The notes below the pieces were generated by a model that saw nothing but the letters and a program-made list of their open reading frames with translations, had not been told where the DNA came from and made no database searches. Positions 36,001-46,930 of a stretch of DNA of 64,000 nt are shown in pieces. This DNA is from Manduca sexta (Eukaryota; Arthropoda; Insecta; Lepidoptera; Sphingidae): the NCBI RefSeq assembly GCF_014839805.1, contig NC_051121.1, forward strand, positions 6,493,116-6,557,115. Direction: 5' to 3'. The translations under genes and the position numbers were made by a program. Each line of letters begins with the position of its first letter. Position 1 is the first letter of the stretch.

Positions 36001-39000
36001 CTACTCATTCCTACGCTGTTTGAACTTCTTCCTTCTAGAAGGTTGTCCTTTATTAATCTTCTGTTTTGGTTGCTTCACTCTCTCCCGAGCCGCTTTCTTC
36101 AGTCTCAGAGCGTGTTTGCTTTTCTTCTTCTCTATTTTTACAGTTCTTCGGTGCAAGTCCGCCTGCTCTCTCAACTTGTGGTTACTTCTTAATTTATGTT
36201 GCGCTCCTTCTTTTGCAGTAAACCCTGGATAACATAATAATAACTCATGAATTTCATACAGGTATATCTATTCGACAATTTTGGATCAACCAGTCTGAGC
36301 TTTAATATGACTTCACCGATTTTGATACGATTTTCATAGACGACAGATGAATGAGTAATGTATGTCTCATTTTTATGCCAGAAAATATGACAATTTCCAT
36401 ATTTTATCTATCTATTTCAGAAAAATCCAAATAAACGATAACAAATAAGCTTAGTAAGAGATTAAAATTTAATGTATTTATATAAAAAAAAATAACTGGA
36501 CAAAAGTTGACAAAGAGCTGGTAACACAATAGTAAGTGATAACCTTCATCAATAACTAATTTACCAGAAGAATACATTTAAATAAGAGCATTTTACCTGT
36601 ATATTCGCCAACATCTTCATCGTCGGGTCTCTTCACAAACTTCCCGGGTGGCGCCGGCTTGTTTTTCTCGAACCTGCCTTTTTTCACGTAACTCTCGTCG
36701 GGCGGCATTTGATTCTTACGTTTCCTGTTTTTACGTTTCATTGCCTCAGTATCATTGTTATTTCTTGCCAGAGGGTTGTTGGCTATGGACTTCTCTAATC
36801 TCTTCTTTCTTGCGTTAAGCGCTGTCCGATCTTCTATTGAGAATGATACTATGGGCCTCTGGAAAAAAAGCAGTTTAATATAAAATTATGGTCATGCATT
36901 TAAATGATTCATTGGTAGTATGAATCCCTTCTAGTAGAATTTCGCCCACGGCGGTCAATTTCAACATAGATCAGCCATGTACGCAGGAGATATTGTAGTG
37001 CACAAGTATGTGCGCAATACACAGGTGCACTCTCTGTTTCTCCACTAACTCTCTTAATACTAAAGTATTGTTTGTTAACAGATTACTATCTTTTGAATAA
37101 AGGAATTGAAGTAAGCCCACCAGGCCTATTTTGTGCAATGTGAGCATTATTCCTTACTAACATAGTTTTTAATACTCTAGAAACACAAGCTAATTCGTTC
37201 AAGAGTAAGTACTCTTATAGCTTGTCCTGCAAATATAACACTTACATTGTTCTTGTCGAAAATATCTGGATTGTTGTTAAGTTTCCTGAGACACGCTAGC
37301 GCATCCTCGTGCCGCATGAACATCACGAATCCGTAGCCTTTCGATCTAAAACAATATGGTAGAGATCATGAATTTTCAGACATATTTTTGTTTTATTCTA
37401 AGTAATAAGTAGCAGTAACTGCCATTGCTAATGCGAGGCTCAGACAGATTTACGAAGTCTTTTGACAGTTAAGAAGATATTTTCTTTGTGCCTCTTACAA
37501 TCACGGGGCCTAGGGTACCCCCGTTTGCCACCCAAAGTCCGCCACCGGTCATTATTAAATAACTTCAGAGTTTACGTCAGGCAGACTAAACGCGATAAAA
37601 TCTTATCAAATCATTGATCTCATATTGAGTAAGGTAAAATCAGTAAAATTCACTGCATTGTTGAACGCGAAACATTATTACATATTTATACATATCTTAC
37701 AATAAAACTAACTAGTTTATGACACCTACCGCATAACTGCTCAGAATAATTATAAACATAAACACAAATCCCTATTCATATTATACTTTACAACTACTTT
37801 CAGGATCAATCCAAAGATAGCAATCGAAGATCGAACGACGATTAAACGATCCCAGTTTGAATATTCAATGATGGTGTGTACTCACGGATGCTTCCCGTCC
37901 TTGCCGACTAGGCTGCGCAGGTCCCTCATTACCCTGGCCTCGGTGATGGTGGCGCGGCGGCCGGCCGCCTCGAGGCAGATGCTGCGCAGCCGCGAGTCGG
38001 TGCAGTTCGGCGGCAGGTTAGACACTACCAGCCGGTAGCGGGACACGAATCTATTTGAATACAGTTAGCATTTATATCTAAAACCAATCTATACTTATAA
38101 TAAAATTATAACAGGCCATTGTTTGTATATTACAGATATTAAATAAAAACTAATATATTAGATATATACATATAAGTTTTTTAGAGCAACAAGAGACAAA
38201 AACATTTTTAGAATTTTTGTTTGTCCCTTTTTTTAAAATCTGTATAACTTTTAAAAATAATAAAATAACACACTTATCTAATTATTTTTAATATTTGCAA
38301 GTTTAGAAAGCAGAAGTCAATCTATAAAAATGTGATTCGTATCCTGTCTATTCTTATATAGTTTTCAAAGTTCTACACAATTTATTATTATTATTATATA
38401 CATCAGGCAGGCAGTTGAAACAACTGATAATGCCCGTATCTCGCTATTACTACAGGTTTTCATTTGCAGCTAAGTAATTGTCCAGTCGGTTCTTAAACTG
38501 GTATATGTTTCCAGCTGTAACCACATGTTCTGGGAGTTTATTCCGCGCTCTGACCACTCTATTACTCAAGAAGTGCTTGTGTGGATTATTGTTTGAGAAG
38601 CTGGTACGCAACTTTAAAGAATGGCCTCTTAGATGGAAATTTTCGTCGCGTGCGAAGATTTTGTGTTCAAAACCTTGAATGTCGTAATGTCCAGTTAGAA
38701 TCTTGTACGTTTCGATCAGATCTCCACGGTCCCTACGATCCTTTAGGTTAGTGAGGCTCAACACCTTTAGGCGTTCTTCGTAACTACGTTGTTTCAAGAT
38801 TCGTGGTATTTTTGTGAAATTGCGCTGTACCTTTTCCAGAAGTTCGATGTCCTTAACAAAATACGGGCTCCAGATCTGGAATGCATACTCCAGAATCGGT
38901 CTCACAAAGGTTTTGTGTATCCGAAGTACCATGTCGGGTGTGAGATTTCCAAAGGCTTTTCTGATTAGACAAATAAGGGTCTTAGCTTTCTTTGTAATTG

Positions 39001-41794
39001 ATGTTATATGTTCTTCCCACTTAAGATCCTCCGATATTTTCAATTCAATTTAATCAGACATTAACATTATTACAATGTCTAATTACATGTCACATTACCT
39101 GTTCAAGTTTTTGAGCATCTGAGTCTTACTGCGCTCGAGAGCCAACCGTTTGGCCATGTCTGACGCGGAAACACCCACTGCCGCTTTTGTACCAGCCACA
39201 ATCACTGTAAATAGTATTCATATAAGGTTGAGAGTTTTGAAACTAGTATGTTATCTTATAAATGCTACGGAAGAAAGCAATAAATGTCATGTCCTGGTTT
39301 TACTTGCCTATTTGTTACTTGTATTTGTTTTTTGTCGCTTTTTATTAAAGAAAACCAAGTATACAGTGGGAGTTTTATTTTGTGAAAGATGTGTTGCCGG
39401 GATAAAGCCCTTACAGTTACATAAACAAATTTCGTCAGTGTTTCTTATTAGTATAGAATATAAGCAAAATTCTTTGTGTCCTTAAAGCTGTATAAAAAAT
39501 GCATAATATCTTACCTCCCTCCTTTACAAGATATAAGTTTCTATTGTCTTTTGATTCCTTCTTTTTCCCATTCTGCAAGTTTTCCTTCTTCAATGCTGGC
39601 TTCACTTGCATCACCTGACCTTCTAGTTTGAGCTGAGCTGCTGGTAGCGCCAAGAATTTATCCGCATCTTCTTTATTCTATAACAATTATCATTCACCTG
39701 TTTATGTATCAAATCATACTTAAGATACTAAAGTTTCCTTGGGTTGAGGAATGGGGAACAGTGAAAATGGACAATTAAAATTCAATTTTGTATCTCGGAA
39801 AATATGGCTGAAATTAGAATTAACAGGTACAATTAGAAGTGATGCAAATAGATTTTCATTAGAATAATATGAATTGTATATGAAAGACAGGGTACAATTT
39901 TAGAATCTCCACTGCAATGTGTCCGTCTTTACTATTTCAGAACCTATATTAAAATGAACTCACCACAAACTTGACAAAACCAGAACCCTTGGAGTGTTCG
40001 GTCATTTTGTCAATGCAGACAAGTGCATATTTCACAGGGCCAGTTTGTTCCGCAAAGACCTTTAACTGATCATTGTCCACGCTGAATGGTATATTTGTCA
40101 TGAACACTGTGCAGCCATCCTCTGCGTCATTCAGTCGCACACTACAATATTTATTAAGAATTTTTATTGTATTTTATTTTTTTTGCCTTATATAAATTGT
40201 AACTGTAATTATTTTTTTGTTGTGCACTCCTTTTCCTGCTTATACATTATACACATATAAAAAATGATTTCTTATGTTTATGCAAATTTTAGACATTGAA
40301 ATAAAACTGTTTTTCGGATTTTACACAGTTTTTTATATCATAATTTCCTCCCTAGAAATAAGGAAACCCAGAAAAGAATTTTAAAGGTAGGAATTAAAAT
40401 TTTTTTTTAATGAAATGTTACAAACATTTACATAGTGATTTTATTCTCGCATACTAACCGTTTTGATTCAGCTTGCGTACTAGTTACACTTTGAGCATCA
40501 TCCATGCCCTCATCACCTTCATCTTCAGATTCTTCATCTTCATTTTCCTCATCATCCTCACTATCTTTATTGTCACTCTCATCATCACTTTCAGAGTCTT
40601 TGGATTTGTCATCATCAGACTTTTCTGATTCACCTGTAGAAAACATTAAAATTAATTAATTTCCACCACGATTTTAAAATGCCTATGTCAGCATCTTTCT
40701 AATATGTTTTATAGACATAAGTTCCTTTATGTAATTCATTGGCTGATTTAGAAAAACAATCAGATGGGCGTCTTGATCAAAACTGAAAAAAATCTGAGCA
40801 AATTAGTCTCAAGCTTTTAAATACTCACTCTTGATCTCTTGTTTGAGGTCATCATTGGTCAAATTGAGAGGTGGTCCGTCATCATCACTGTCGGAATCTT
40901 CCTTCTTGACTTGTTCCTGAATCTCCAGCTGCCTGTTCACCACATGTTGCATGTATTTGTCTTTAGGCACTGCCCAATCCACAGATATTGGTCTACCTAG
41001 AAGACGAAATGTTCTTAAATGTTCATTAAACTTAAATATTTATAGTAATAACACAAAACTAATATAATTTATAGTAATAACTCTTAAAAGTCACAGGAGG
41101 TCGCTGGATGCGGACTGCTTCCAATAGGGCGATCTGGAAATTGTTGGGGGAGGCGCATGTTCAGCAGTGGACATCCTGCGGCTGATTATGATGAATAACA
41201 CCAGTCCTGCACTGGTGATAGGTGAAATTTTTCGAAAGGCAACCAGACACAACATATATTTTCTAATATTATGCATAAATGCGGTCTGCAAAATATTCTG
41301 ATTATAGATTCTACTTAAAGGGAAGCCGACAGGAATTGGGTTAAGTATATGGACCCTTCGCCACTGCAGTACTGTATTACATGCTATGTATTTATGTGCA
41401 CTAGCCTCCTCTACTACTGAGAGGGTTTAGGTCTATGCTGGTCAAGTGCTGATAGTGGAAAATTTCACATACCTTTGAAATTCTTCTGGATAATTTCAAA
41501 GTATGTATTTTTTAACCTAATATATAAACAATTAATAAAATTCAACTTACCCAAAAAGGGATTCATATTAGTGTTAAGTAACGCCTTCTTTGCCATCGGT
41601 ACATTCTTGAAATGCACAAAAGCACATCCCACGAGTTTCCCATCAGGCTTTTTTAACAATTTCACTTCCAATATATTGCCGTATTGTTCAAAATGCTCTC
41701 TCAGTGATTCTTCAGTGGCTTTAAATGAAACGTTTCGCAGTATGAGCCGAGCGTTTCGGTTTATTCTCATTTTATTTTTTTCTTCCTTTGCCAT
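36001..41794 (-). CDS. RBM28: RBM28/Nop4 homolog, multi-RRM nucleolar RNA-binding protein
   Basis: Ten exons in transcript order: 41794-41551, 40996-40829, 40633-40459, 40141-39964, 39677-39515, 39204-39099, 38050-37886, 37345-37246, 36858-36597 and 36224-36001 (TAG). All junctions are GT-AG and the frame closes to 594 aa. The start MAKEEKNKMR was chosen over an upstream in-frame Met because RBM28 homology begins right after it. Residues ~16-90 form an RRM (ARLILRNVSF, then LVGCAFVHF) matching human RBM28 RRM2. Residues ~113-185 are very acidic. ~200-272 is RRM3-like (TVFMTNIPF, GSGFVKF). ~344-440 is RRM4-like (RLVVSNLPP, KGYGFVMF), preceded by the diagnostic AGTKAAVGVSASDMAKR. The C-terminus is Lys/Arg-rich. 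RBM28 and yeast Nop4 act in 60S ribosomal subunit assembly. The first RRM of human RBM28 appears absent. Introns hold a CR1-type LINE (38385-39053), an RTE tail, a MITE and a SINE fragment. Confidence 0.92.
38385..39053 (-). mobile_element. CR1/jockey-type LINE, 5'-truncated 3' end of the reverse transcriptase ORF
   Basis: A 197-aa open frame (39043-38450) covers the end of a non-LTR reverse transcriptase ORF, with WEEHITSITKKAKTLICLIRK, TFVRPILEYAFQIWSPY, then LEKVQRNFTK and a C-terminal NKLPEHVV...FKNRLDNYL block typical of CR1-like elements. The catalytic YXDD region is absent, so it cannot mobilise itself. A (TAA)n-like tail lies near 38385-38400. It sits in RBM28 intron 6 in the same orientation as the gene, and its frame has no stop, which points to a fairly recent insertion. 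Confidence 0.85.
41090..41188 (+). mobile_element. 3' end of an RTE-type LINE
   Basis: The frame reads VTGGRWMRTASNR, then LLGEAHVQQWTSCG and TGA, followed by a short ATGATG tail. It is the same terminus as at 29051-29184, but with the Trp codon intact. It lies in RBM28 intron 1, opposite to the gene. Confidence 0.7.
41210..41366. mobile_element. hAT-like MITE with 8-bp target duplication
   Basis: The ends are CACTGGTGATAGG and CCCTTCGCCACTG. The flanking octamers CAGTCCTG and CAGTACTG match at 7 of 8 bases. The interior is shared with 6731-6870 and 30390-30546. It lies in RBM28 intron 1. Confidence 0.75.
41393..41512 (-). repeat. SINE family B fragment, antisense
   Basis: TGCACTAGCCTCCTCTACTACTGAGAGGG, then TTTCACATACCTTTGAAATTCTTCTGG, is the tail half of family B in antisense. 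It ends near the donor of RBM28 exon 1. The head is absent. Confidence 0.55.
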
Positions 41795-42826
41795 GGTTTC
41801 ACCACCAACTTGCGCTTTATAAATACAACAAAATATAGTTATATTCCTATGTATGCATATGAATTTAATTGTTTTTGGTATAAAAATAAATTCTAAATTC
41901 ACGTGTTAAACCCAAACATAACCTCAACAAAATTGCAGTCATAAATTATTATTTTTATTAACACTCCTGTAAATCTAATGAAAATGTTTTATTACTATAA
42001 ATTGTGTGTATATTTACTTGGCTTTTCCATATTGTAATGTAGTTGTACCCACAGAAATCTAATGAATTTAAACTTTTCAATAAAACACTTTCGTACTTTG
42101 AAGACGTACTCGTATTTATCATAACAGTCAGAGACCAATAAACTAGATAACAGTGAAGTATAACAGGTATGAACCAATTACAAACGGTAGCTGTTACAAA
42201 ACAAAGAAAAAAGCGGTATTCCACAAGATGGACAAAAGTTCCTTTACACACTGTCGCAAGCTTCATTATATTCTTGACATTTTCATAAGAAAGAAAGAGA
42301 TGTCATCTGTTGCTGATGACATCCTGTTACAGATAGTTCTATTCTATTATGTTGTCACTTTTTCATCTTCTCTGTAGTTTTAGATGTGAGTTGTAACTCT
42401 TCTACTAGTAAGAAAGAATTTGTTTCATGTTTTTAATAAATTCTGTTTCTAATAACAACCAGCTAACTACTATTTGGTACAAAAAAAAGACAAACGGTAA
42501 CAGGTTTTAATTTAATTAAATGGGAATGATTATTGGTTTAATCTGTGGAAGAAGAAACGATAAAACGATATTTTTCGATTGCAAATCATATACAGCACTA
42601 CACCGTCTTCTTTGCCATGTCTCTTACGTAGTATTTGTATTCTCTTTGGCCATGTCAAGAAACAGCTAGTAATATACGTAAGACTAGGCAGTATGGTCGT
42701 AATACTATAGCCTGTCCTCTAAGGACGAATTATATAAAAAAAAAAAAACAGCTGGTAATGACAGTAGATAATTTTGAAAATGAAATAAAATTGCATTGAA
42801 AGCGAATATAACCTAATAATTTAAAA
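41795..42826. promoter_or_regulatory. Shared upstream region of RBM28 and NDUFAF7 (divergent pair)
   Basis: The start codons of RBM28 (minus) and NDUFAF7 (plus) are 1,032 bp apart and point away from each other. The region must hold both transcription starts unless a 5' UTR intron exists. A short inverted repeat TCTTACGTA/TACGTAAGA lies at ~42623-42683 and may mark a small mobile element. No TATA box or known operator was identified. That it works as a bidirectional promoter is inference from geometry. Confidence 0.5.
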
Positions 42827-45282
42827 ATGAATTCTAGTTTAGTGTTTAGAATGTGTAATAGGCTAGTTTTACCATCGATGGTTGCGAGAGGATATGCTTA
42901 CAAAACGATAAAACGACCTGATCCCAAAACTTTGAAAATGCCTTCGCCGGCTTCTGCGCCAAGTATAATGGATATTATTAAAGAGAAAATACGACTTAAC
43001 GGGCCAATCACTGTGGCTGAATACATGCACATAGTCATTACAAATCCTACTGAAGGTTATTACATGAAAAAGGAAGTTATAGGCGAAAGCGGTGACTTCG
43101 TGACGTCTCCTGAAATCACTCAACTTTTTGGTGAAATACTAGCGATTTGGTTTTGTGCTGAGACTCAGAAAATGGGACCTAGCAAGCCCTTGCAGATTGT
43201 AGAACTGGGGCCTGGAAAAGGCACGTTATTGTTAGATGTTTTAAGGGTAATTTTTATTTTTTTAAATACAGTATATTACTTTAGAAACTCAATTTTATTG
43301 CTCTCAGTGTTTTCATAGTATTAAATTTACATTTATAATAATAATAATGCCAAGACGTAATTGAGTTATTATATGAAAAACATTTGAATGACAATCATTT
43401 AAATAAAAATATTTACAGGTTTTAAATCGCCTGGGTTATAAAGGATCTGATGTCAGTTTGCACCTTGTGGAGATCTCGACAACAATGCAAGCTATACAAG
43501 CCAACAGATTATGTATGTCTCATAGACCAGTTGATATTGATATGCCCCACAACCATGAGGTAGTATTCATTGTATTGATATATGTATATTTCATTTTCTT
43601 TATTGTTATAAGATTTTAACATTATGGTTTTTAAATTACCACCACATGAGTAATAGCATGTCTTTATACTTTAGAATATTTGGATAATAGTAAAAACAAT
43701 CTCAGAATATTTAATAATACATGCTAGGCTGTAGTACAAAATCTTTGGAAGTTACAAATAATATTACAAGTAATAATATGTTTAGAGTTTATTTATATTG
43801 GTCTCTTATCAAAATGACAAAGGTTTTTGTATGTCAATTTCAGGGAGAAACAGTAAGTGGCATCAAGGTATATTGGTACAATGATTTGAAGAAAGTACCC
43901 AATGCATTCTCCTGGTACATTGCACATGAGTTCTTCGATGTACTTCCTATACACAAATTTGAAGTAAGTGAGTTAATATATTATGGTTCCTTATCAAAAG
44001 TATGGTTTGGCCATAAATATTATGTTAACATAAATAAAAACTGTTGTCTCTTTATATCATGACTTACTATGTATTACAGTACCAACAAGATCTTTAGCCT
44101 CAGGTTTTGCAATCAATCTATTTAAATAGACAATATATAGACAATAGATATTGCTAAACATATAAAATTTTGTTTTTTCTTAGGGTGATATGTTGGCTAC
44201 TTATGCTATCATGGAGCTGTATATAAGCCCAATAACAAATGCATTAGTTGCACATTTGAATATTCGATGAATATCTCTATTCTATTTCAGAAAACTGACA
44301 AAGGTTGGCGGGAACTCTTGATAGATCTAGATAAAAATAATAAGTTATACTATAGAATATCTGGTGAGGAAACACAGTCAGTTAAGATGTTGGTGAGGCC
44401 TCCATTGGATTCAGGAGACAGGACTGAGCTCGAGATCAGTGCACGAGGTCTAGGAGTGGCCAGGCAGTTAGCCCAGAGAGTGGATGAGTTTGGAGGCTTA
44501 GCATTGATAGCTGACTATGGTCATGAGGGTGAAAAAGGCGACACTTTCAGGGTGTGTATATTTTATATTTGTTTGTAATTTTAATAAATTATTGAATGTT
44601 TTTTATAATTTCGTAAATCATTTTAGTACTTGGTGTTACACAATGTGATATTATTCTTCATATAAGGATATAAACATTAAATTTTTCAGGCTTTCCACAA
44701 ACACCAACTGGTAGACCCACTTGAGAACCCGGGGGCCAGTGACCTTACAGCTGATGTAGACTTTTCCCAACTCAGGATAGCAGCATCGAAATCTCCTGGA
44801 GCTGAGAACTTTGCTTTAGTTGTAGGACCTGTTAAGCAGAAAGAGTTCTTGGAAAGATGCCAGGCTGAATTAAGGTTACAGGTAATGTAATAAATAAATC
44901 TATTTTAATCAGTTATTGTATCCTTATGTATCAAAATTGAATTTTTACCTATTGAATATGAAGAACTAATTTTAGACTTAAATCAGATTCATAGTTTCTA
45001 ATTAGTTTAATTAACTTAAACTAATTTTTAAAATTAAATCCAATATTTATGTTTATATTAGTGTAAATCCATTATATTAATTTGAAACAAATACATTTAT
45101 AGGTCCTAATGGATAATGCTAAAACTGAAGAGGATAAAGAAAAAATCAAAAGTGCTTATGAAATGCTTGTAGATCCGAAAAAAATGGGAGAGAGATTTAA
45201 GTTTATGGCATTTTACCCGTCGTCAATGGCTGAGATACTCGACAAATATCCGCCCCTTGGATTTTCTACCACCAAATCATAA
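42827..45282 (+). CDS. NDUFAF7: NDUFAF7, mitochondrial complex I assembly methyltransferase
   Basis: Six exons with GT-AG junctions, 42827-43246, 43419-43559, 43844-43963, 44291-44551, 44690-44881 and 45103-45282 (TAA), encode 437 aa; human NDUFAF7 has 441. Every exon is a multiple of three, so all introns are phase 0. The N-terminus is basic and hydroxylated ([16 protein letters not shown]), consistent with a mitochondrial presequence. The SAM-binding motif I is ELGPGKG (residues 126-132). Further family blocks are HEFFDVLP (215-222), ADYGHEG (301-307) and [12 protein letters not shown]. The family (MidA/DUF185, Methyltransf_28) dimethylates an arginine of complex I subunit NDUFS2 early in assembly. 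The gene looks complete and undamaged. It is divergent from RBM28, and a Helitron begins 85 bp after its stop. Confidence 0.95.
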
Positions 45283-45310
45283 GATATAAAATGTGTTCTA
45301 TTTTTATAGA

Positions 45311-45316
45311 AATAAA
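45311..45316 (+). terminator. Poly(A) signal of NDUFAF7
   Basis: AATAAA lies 29 bp after the TAA stop. It precedes the Helitron start at 45367, so the 3' UTR would be very short. Confidence 0.6.
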
Positions 45317-45366
45317 AACTATAGATATTTGCAACTTCACATTTTATTATTTTTATATTATCTATA

Positions 45367-46744
45367 TCTATACTATTATATAAAGCTGAAGAGTTTGTTT
45401 GTTTGTTTGTTTGTTTGTTTGAACGCGCTAATCTCAGGAACTACCGGTCCAATCCGAAAAATTCTTTTTGCATTGGATAGCCCTTTGTTCGTGGAGTGCT
45501 ATAGGCTATATATCATCACGCTATACCCAATAGGAGCGGAGCAGTAATGGCTGATCTCAGGAACTACCGATCCAAACTGAAAAATTCTTTTTGCGTTGGA
45601 TAGTACTTAGTTCGTGGAATGCTATAGGCTATATATCATCACGCTATACCCCATAGGAGCGGAGCAGTAATAGCTAATCTCAGGAACTACCGGTCCAAAC
45701 TGAAAAATTCTTTTTGCGTTGGATAGTACTTAGTTCGTGGAATGCTATAGGCTATATATCATCACGCTATACCCCATAGGAGCGGAGCAGTAATAGCTAA
45801 TCTCAGGAACTACCGGTCCAAACTGAAAAATTCTTTTTGCGTTGGATAGCCCTTTGTTCGTGGAGTGCTATAGGCTATATATCATCACGCTATACCCAAT
45901 AGGAGCGGAGCAGTAATGGCTAATCTCAGGAACTACCGGTCCAAACTGAAAAAATCTTTTGCGTTGGATAGTACTTAGTTCGTGGAATGCTATAGGCTAT
46001 ATATCATCACGCTATACCCAATAGGAGCGGAGCAGTAATGGCTAATCTCAGGAACTACCGATTCGAACTGAAAAATTCTTTTTGTGTTGAATAGTCCTTT
46101 GTTTGTGGAGTGCTCAAAGTTATATATCATCACGCTATGACCAATAGGAGCGGAGCAGTAATGGCTAATCTCAGGAACTTACGGTTTCAACTGAAAAATT
46201 CGTTTTGTGTTGGATAGCCCTTTATTTGTGGACCGCTATAGGCTATATATCATCACGCTATGGCCAATAGGAGCGGAGAGTAATGGCTAATCTCAGGAAC
46301 TACCGGTTTGAACTGAAAAAATCTTTTTGTGTTGGATAGCCCTTTGTTCCTGGAGTGCTATAGGCTATATATCATCACGTTATGACCAATAGGAGCGGGG
46401 CAGTAATGAAACATGTTGCAAAAACGGGGAAAATTATTAGTTTTGAGAGCTTCCGTTGCCTGCGCTGCGTAAACGGTTAAAGTTACACAACAATGATGTA
46501 TGACGGGATTGTTCCTCTTAAAAAGTTCTACAAAAATATATTATAAAACAAAGTCCCCCGCTGCATCTGTCTGCCTGAACGTGTTAAACTCAAAAACTAC
46601 CCAACGTATTAAGATGAAATTTGGTATGGAGACAGTTTGAGACCCTGGGAAGAACATAGGCTCCCGGGAAACTACTACTTTTATAACGGAAAACTTTAGC
46701 CTGAAAAACTTTATAACGCGGGCGGAGCCGCGGACAAAAGCTAG
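45367..46744 (+). mobile_element. Non-autonomous Helitron carrying a minisatellite
   Basis: The 5' end is A|TCTATACTATTATATAAAGC, the common start of lepidopteran Helitrons. The 3' end is a GC-rich hairpin region (GCGGGCGGAGCCGC) followed by AAAAGCTAG|T. Insertion between A and T, with no target duplication, fits the family. Inside are a (TTTG)n run at 45392-45420, an array of ~123 bp units (45433-46410), and a distal part (CTTCCGTTGC... to AACTCAAAAACTACCC) that is shared in outline with 59158-59980. No Rep/helicase is encoded. Confidence 0.8.
45433..46410 (+). repeat. Minisatellite, 8 units of ~123 bp, inside a Helitron
   Basis: Units begin with CTCAGGAACT at 45433, 45556, 45679, 45802, 45925, 46047, 46170 and 46292 (spacing 122-123). 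Each contains TTGGATAG, a GTGGA.TGCTATAGGCTAT block, ATATATCATCACGCTAT, and AGGAGCGGAGCAGTAATGGC. Units 2-5 are the most alike and the last three more diverged, which fits spread from the middle of the array. Confidence 0.9.
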
Positions 46745-46753
46745 TATACTATA

Positions 46754-46930
46754 CTAGCGACCCGCCCCGGCTTCGCACGGGTATAACATAACAAAATAAC
46801 AGTATTTCTCCACTATTTAATGGATGTTATTATTATACATATAAACCTTCCTCTTGAATCACTCTATCTATTAAAAAAAACCGCATCAAATCTAGTTTTA
46901 AAAATTTAAGCATACATAGGGACAGAGAAA
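46754..46930 (-). mobile_element. Second Helitron, 3' end facing the first
   Basis: On the minus strand the sequence reads ATACCCGTGCGAAGCCGGGG, then CGGGTCGCTAG followed by T: a Helitron 3' hairpin and CTAG terminus of another subfamily. Its 3' end (46754) is 9 bp from the 3' end of the plus-strand Helitron (46744). The 5' end is not located, so the right boundary is a guess. Confidence 0.6.

Noticed and set aside
41475..42266. Open frames of 100-115 aa antisense to RBM28 exon 1 and in the shared upstream region
   Set aside because: They are shadows of RBM28 exon 1 or chance frames in AT-rich DNA, and none carries a recognisable motif.
42869..43123. 84-aa minus-strand frame inside NDUFAF7 exon 1
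   Set aside because: It is the complement of a well-supported coding exon.
45433..46410. Regular array as a CRISPR
   Set aside because: Whole units repeat without unique spacers, the period is ~123 bp, it is inside a Helitron, and the genome is animal.
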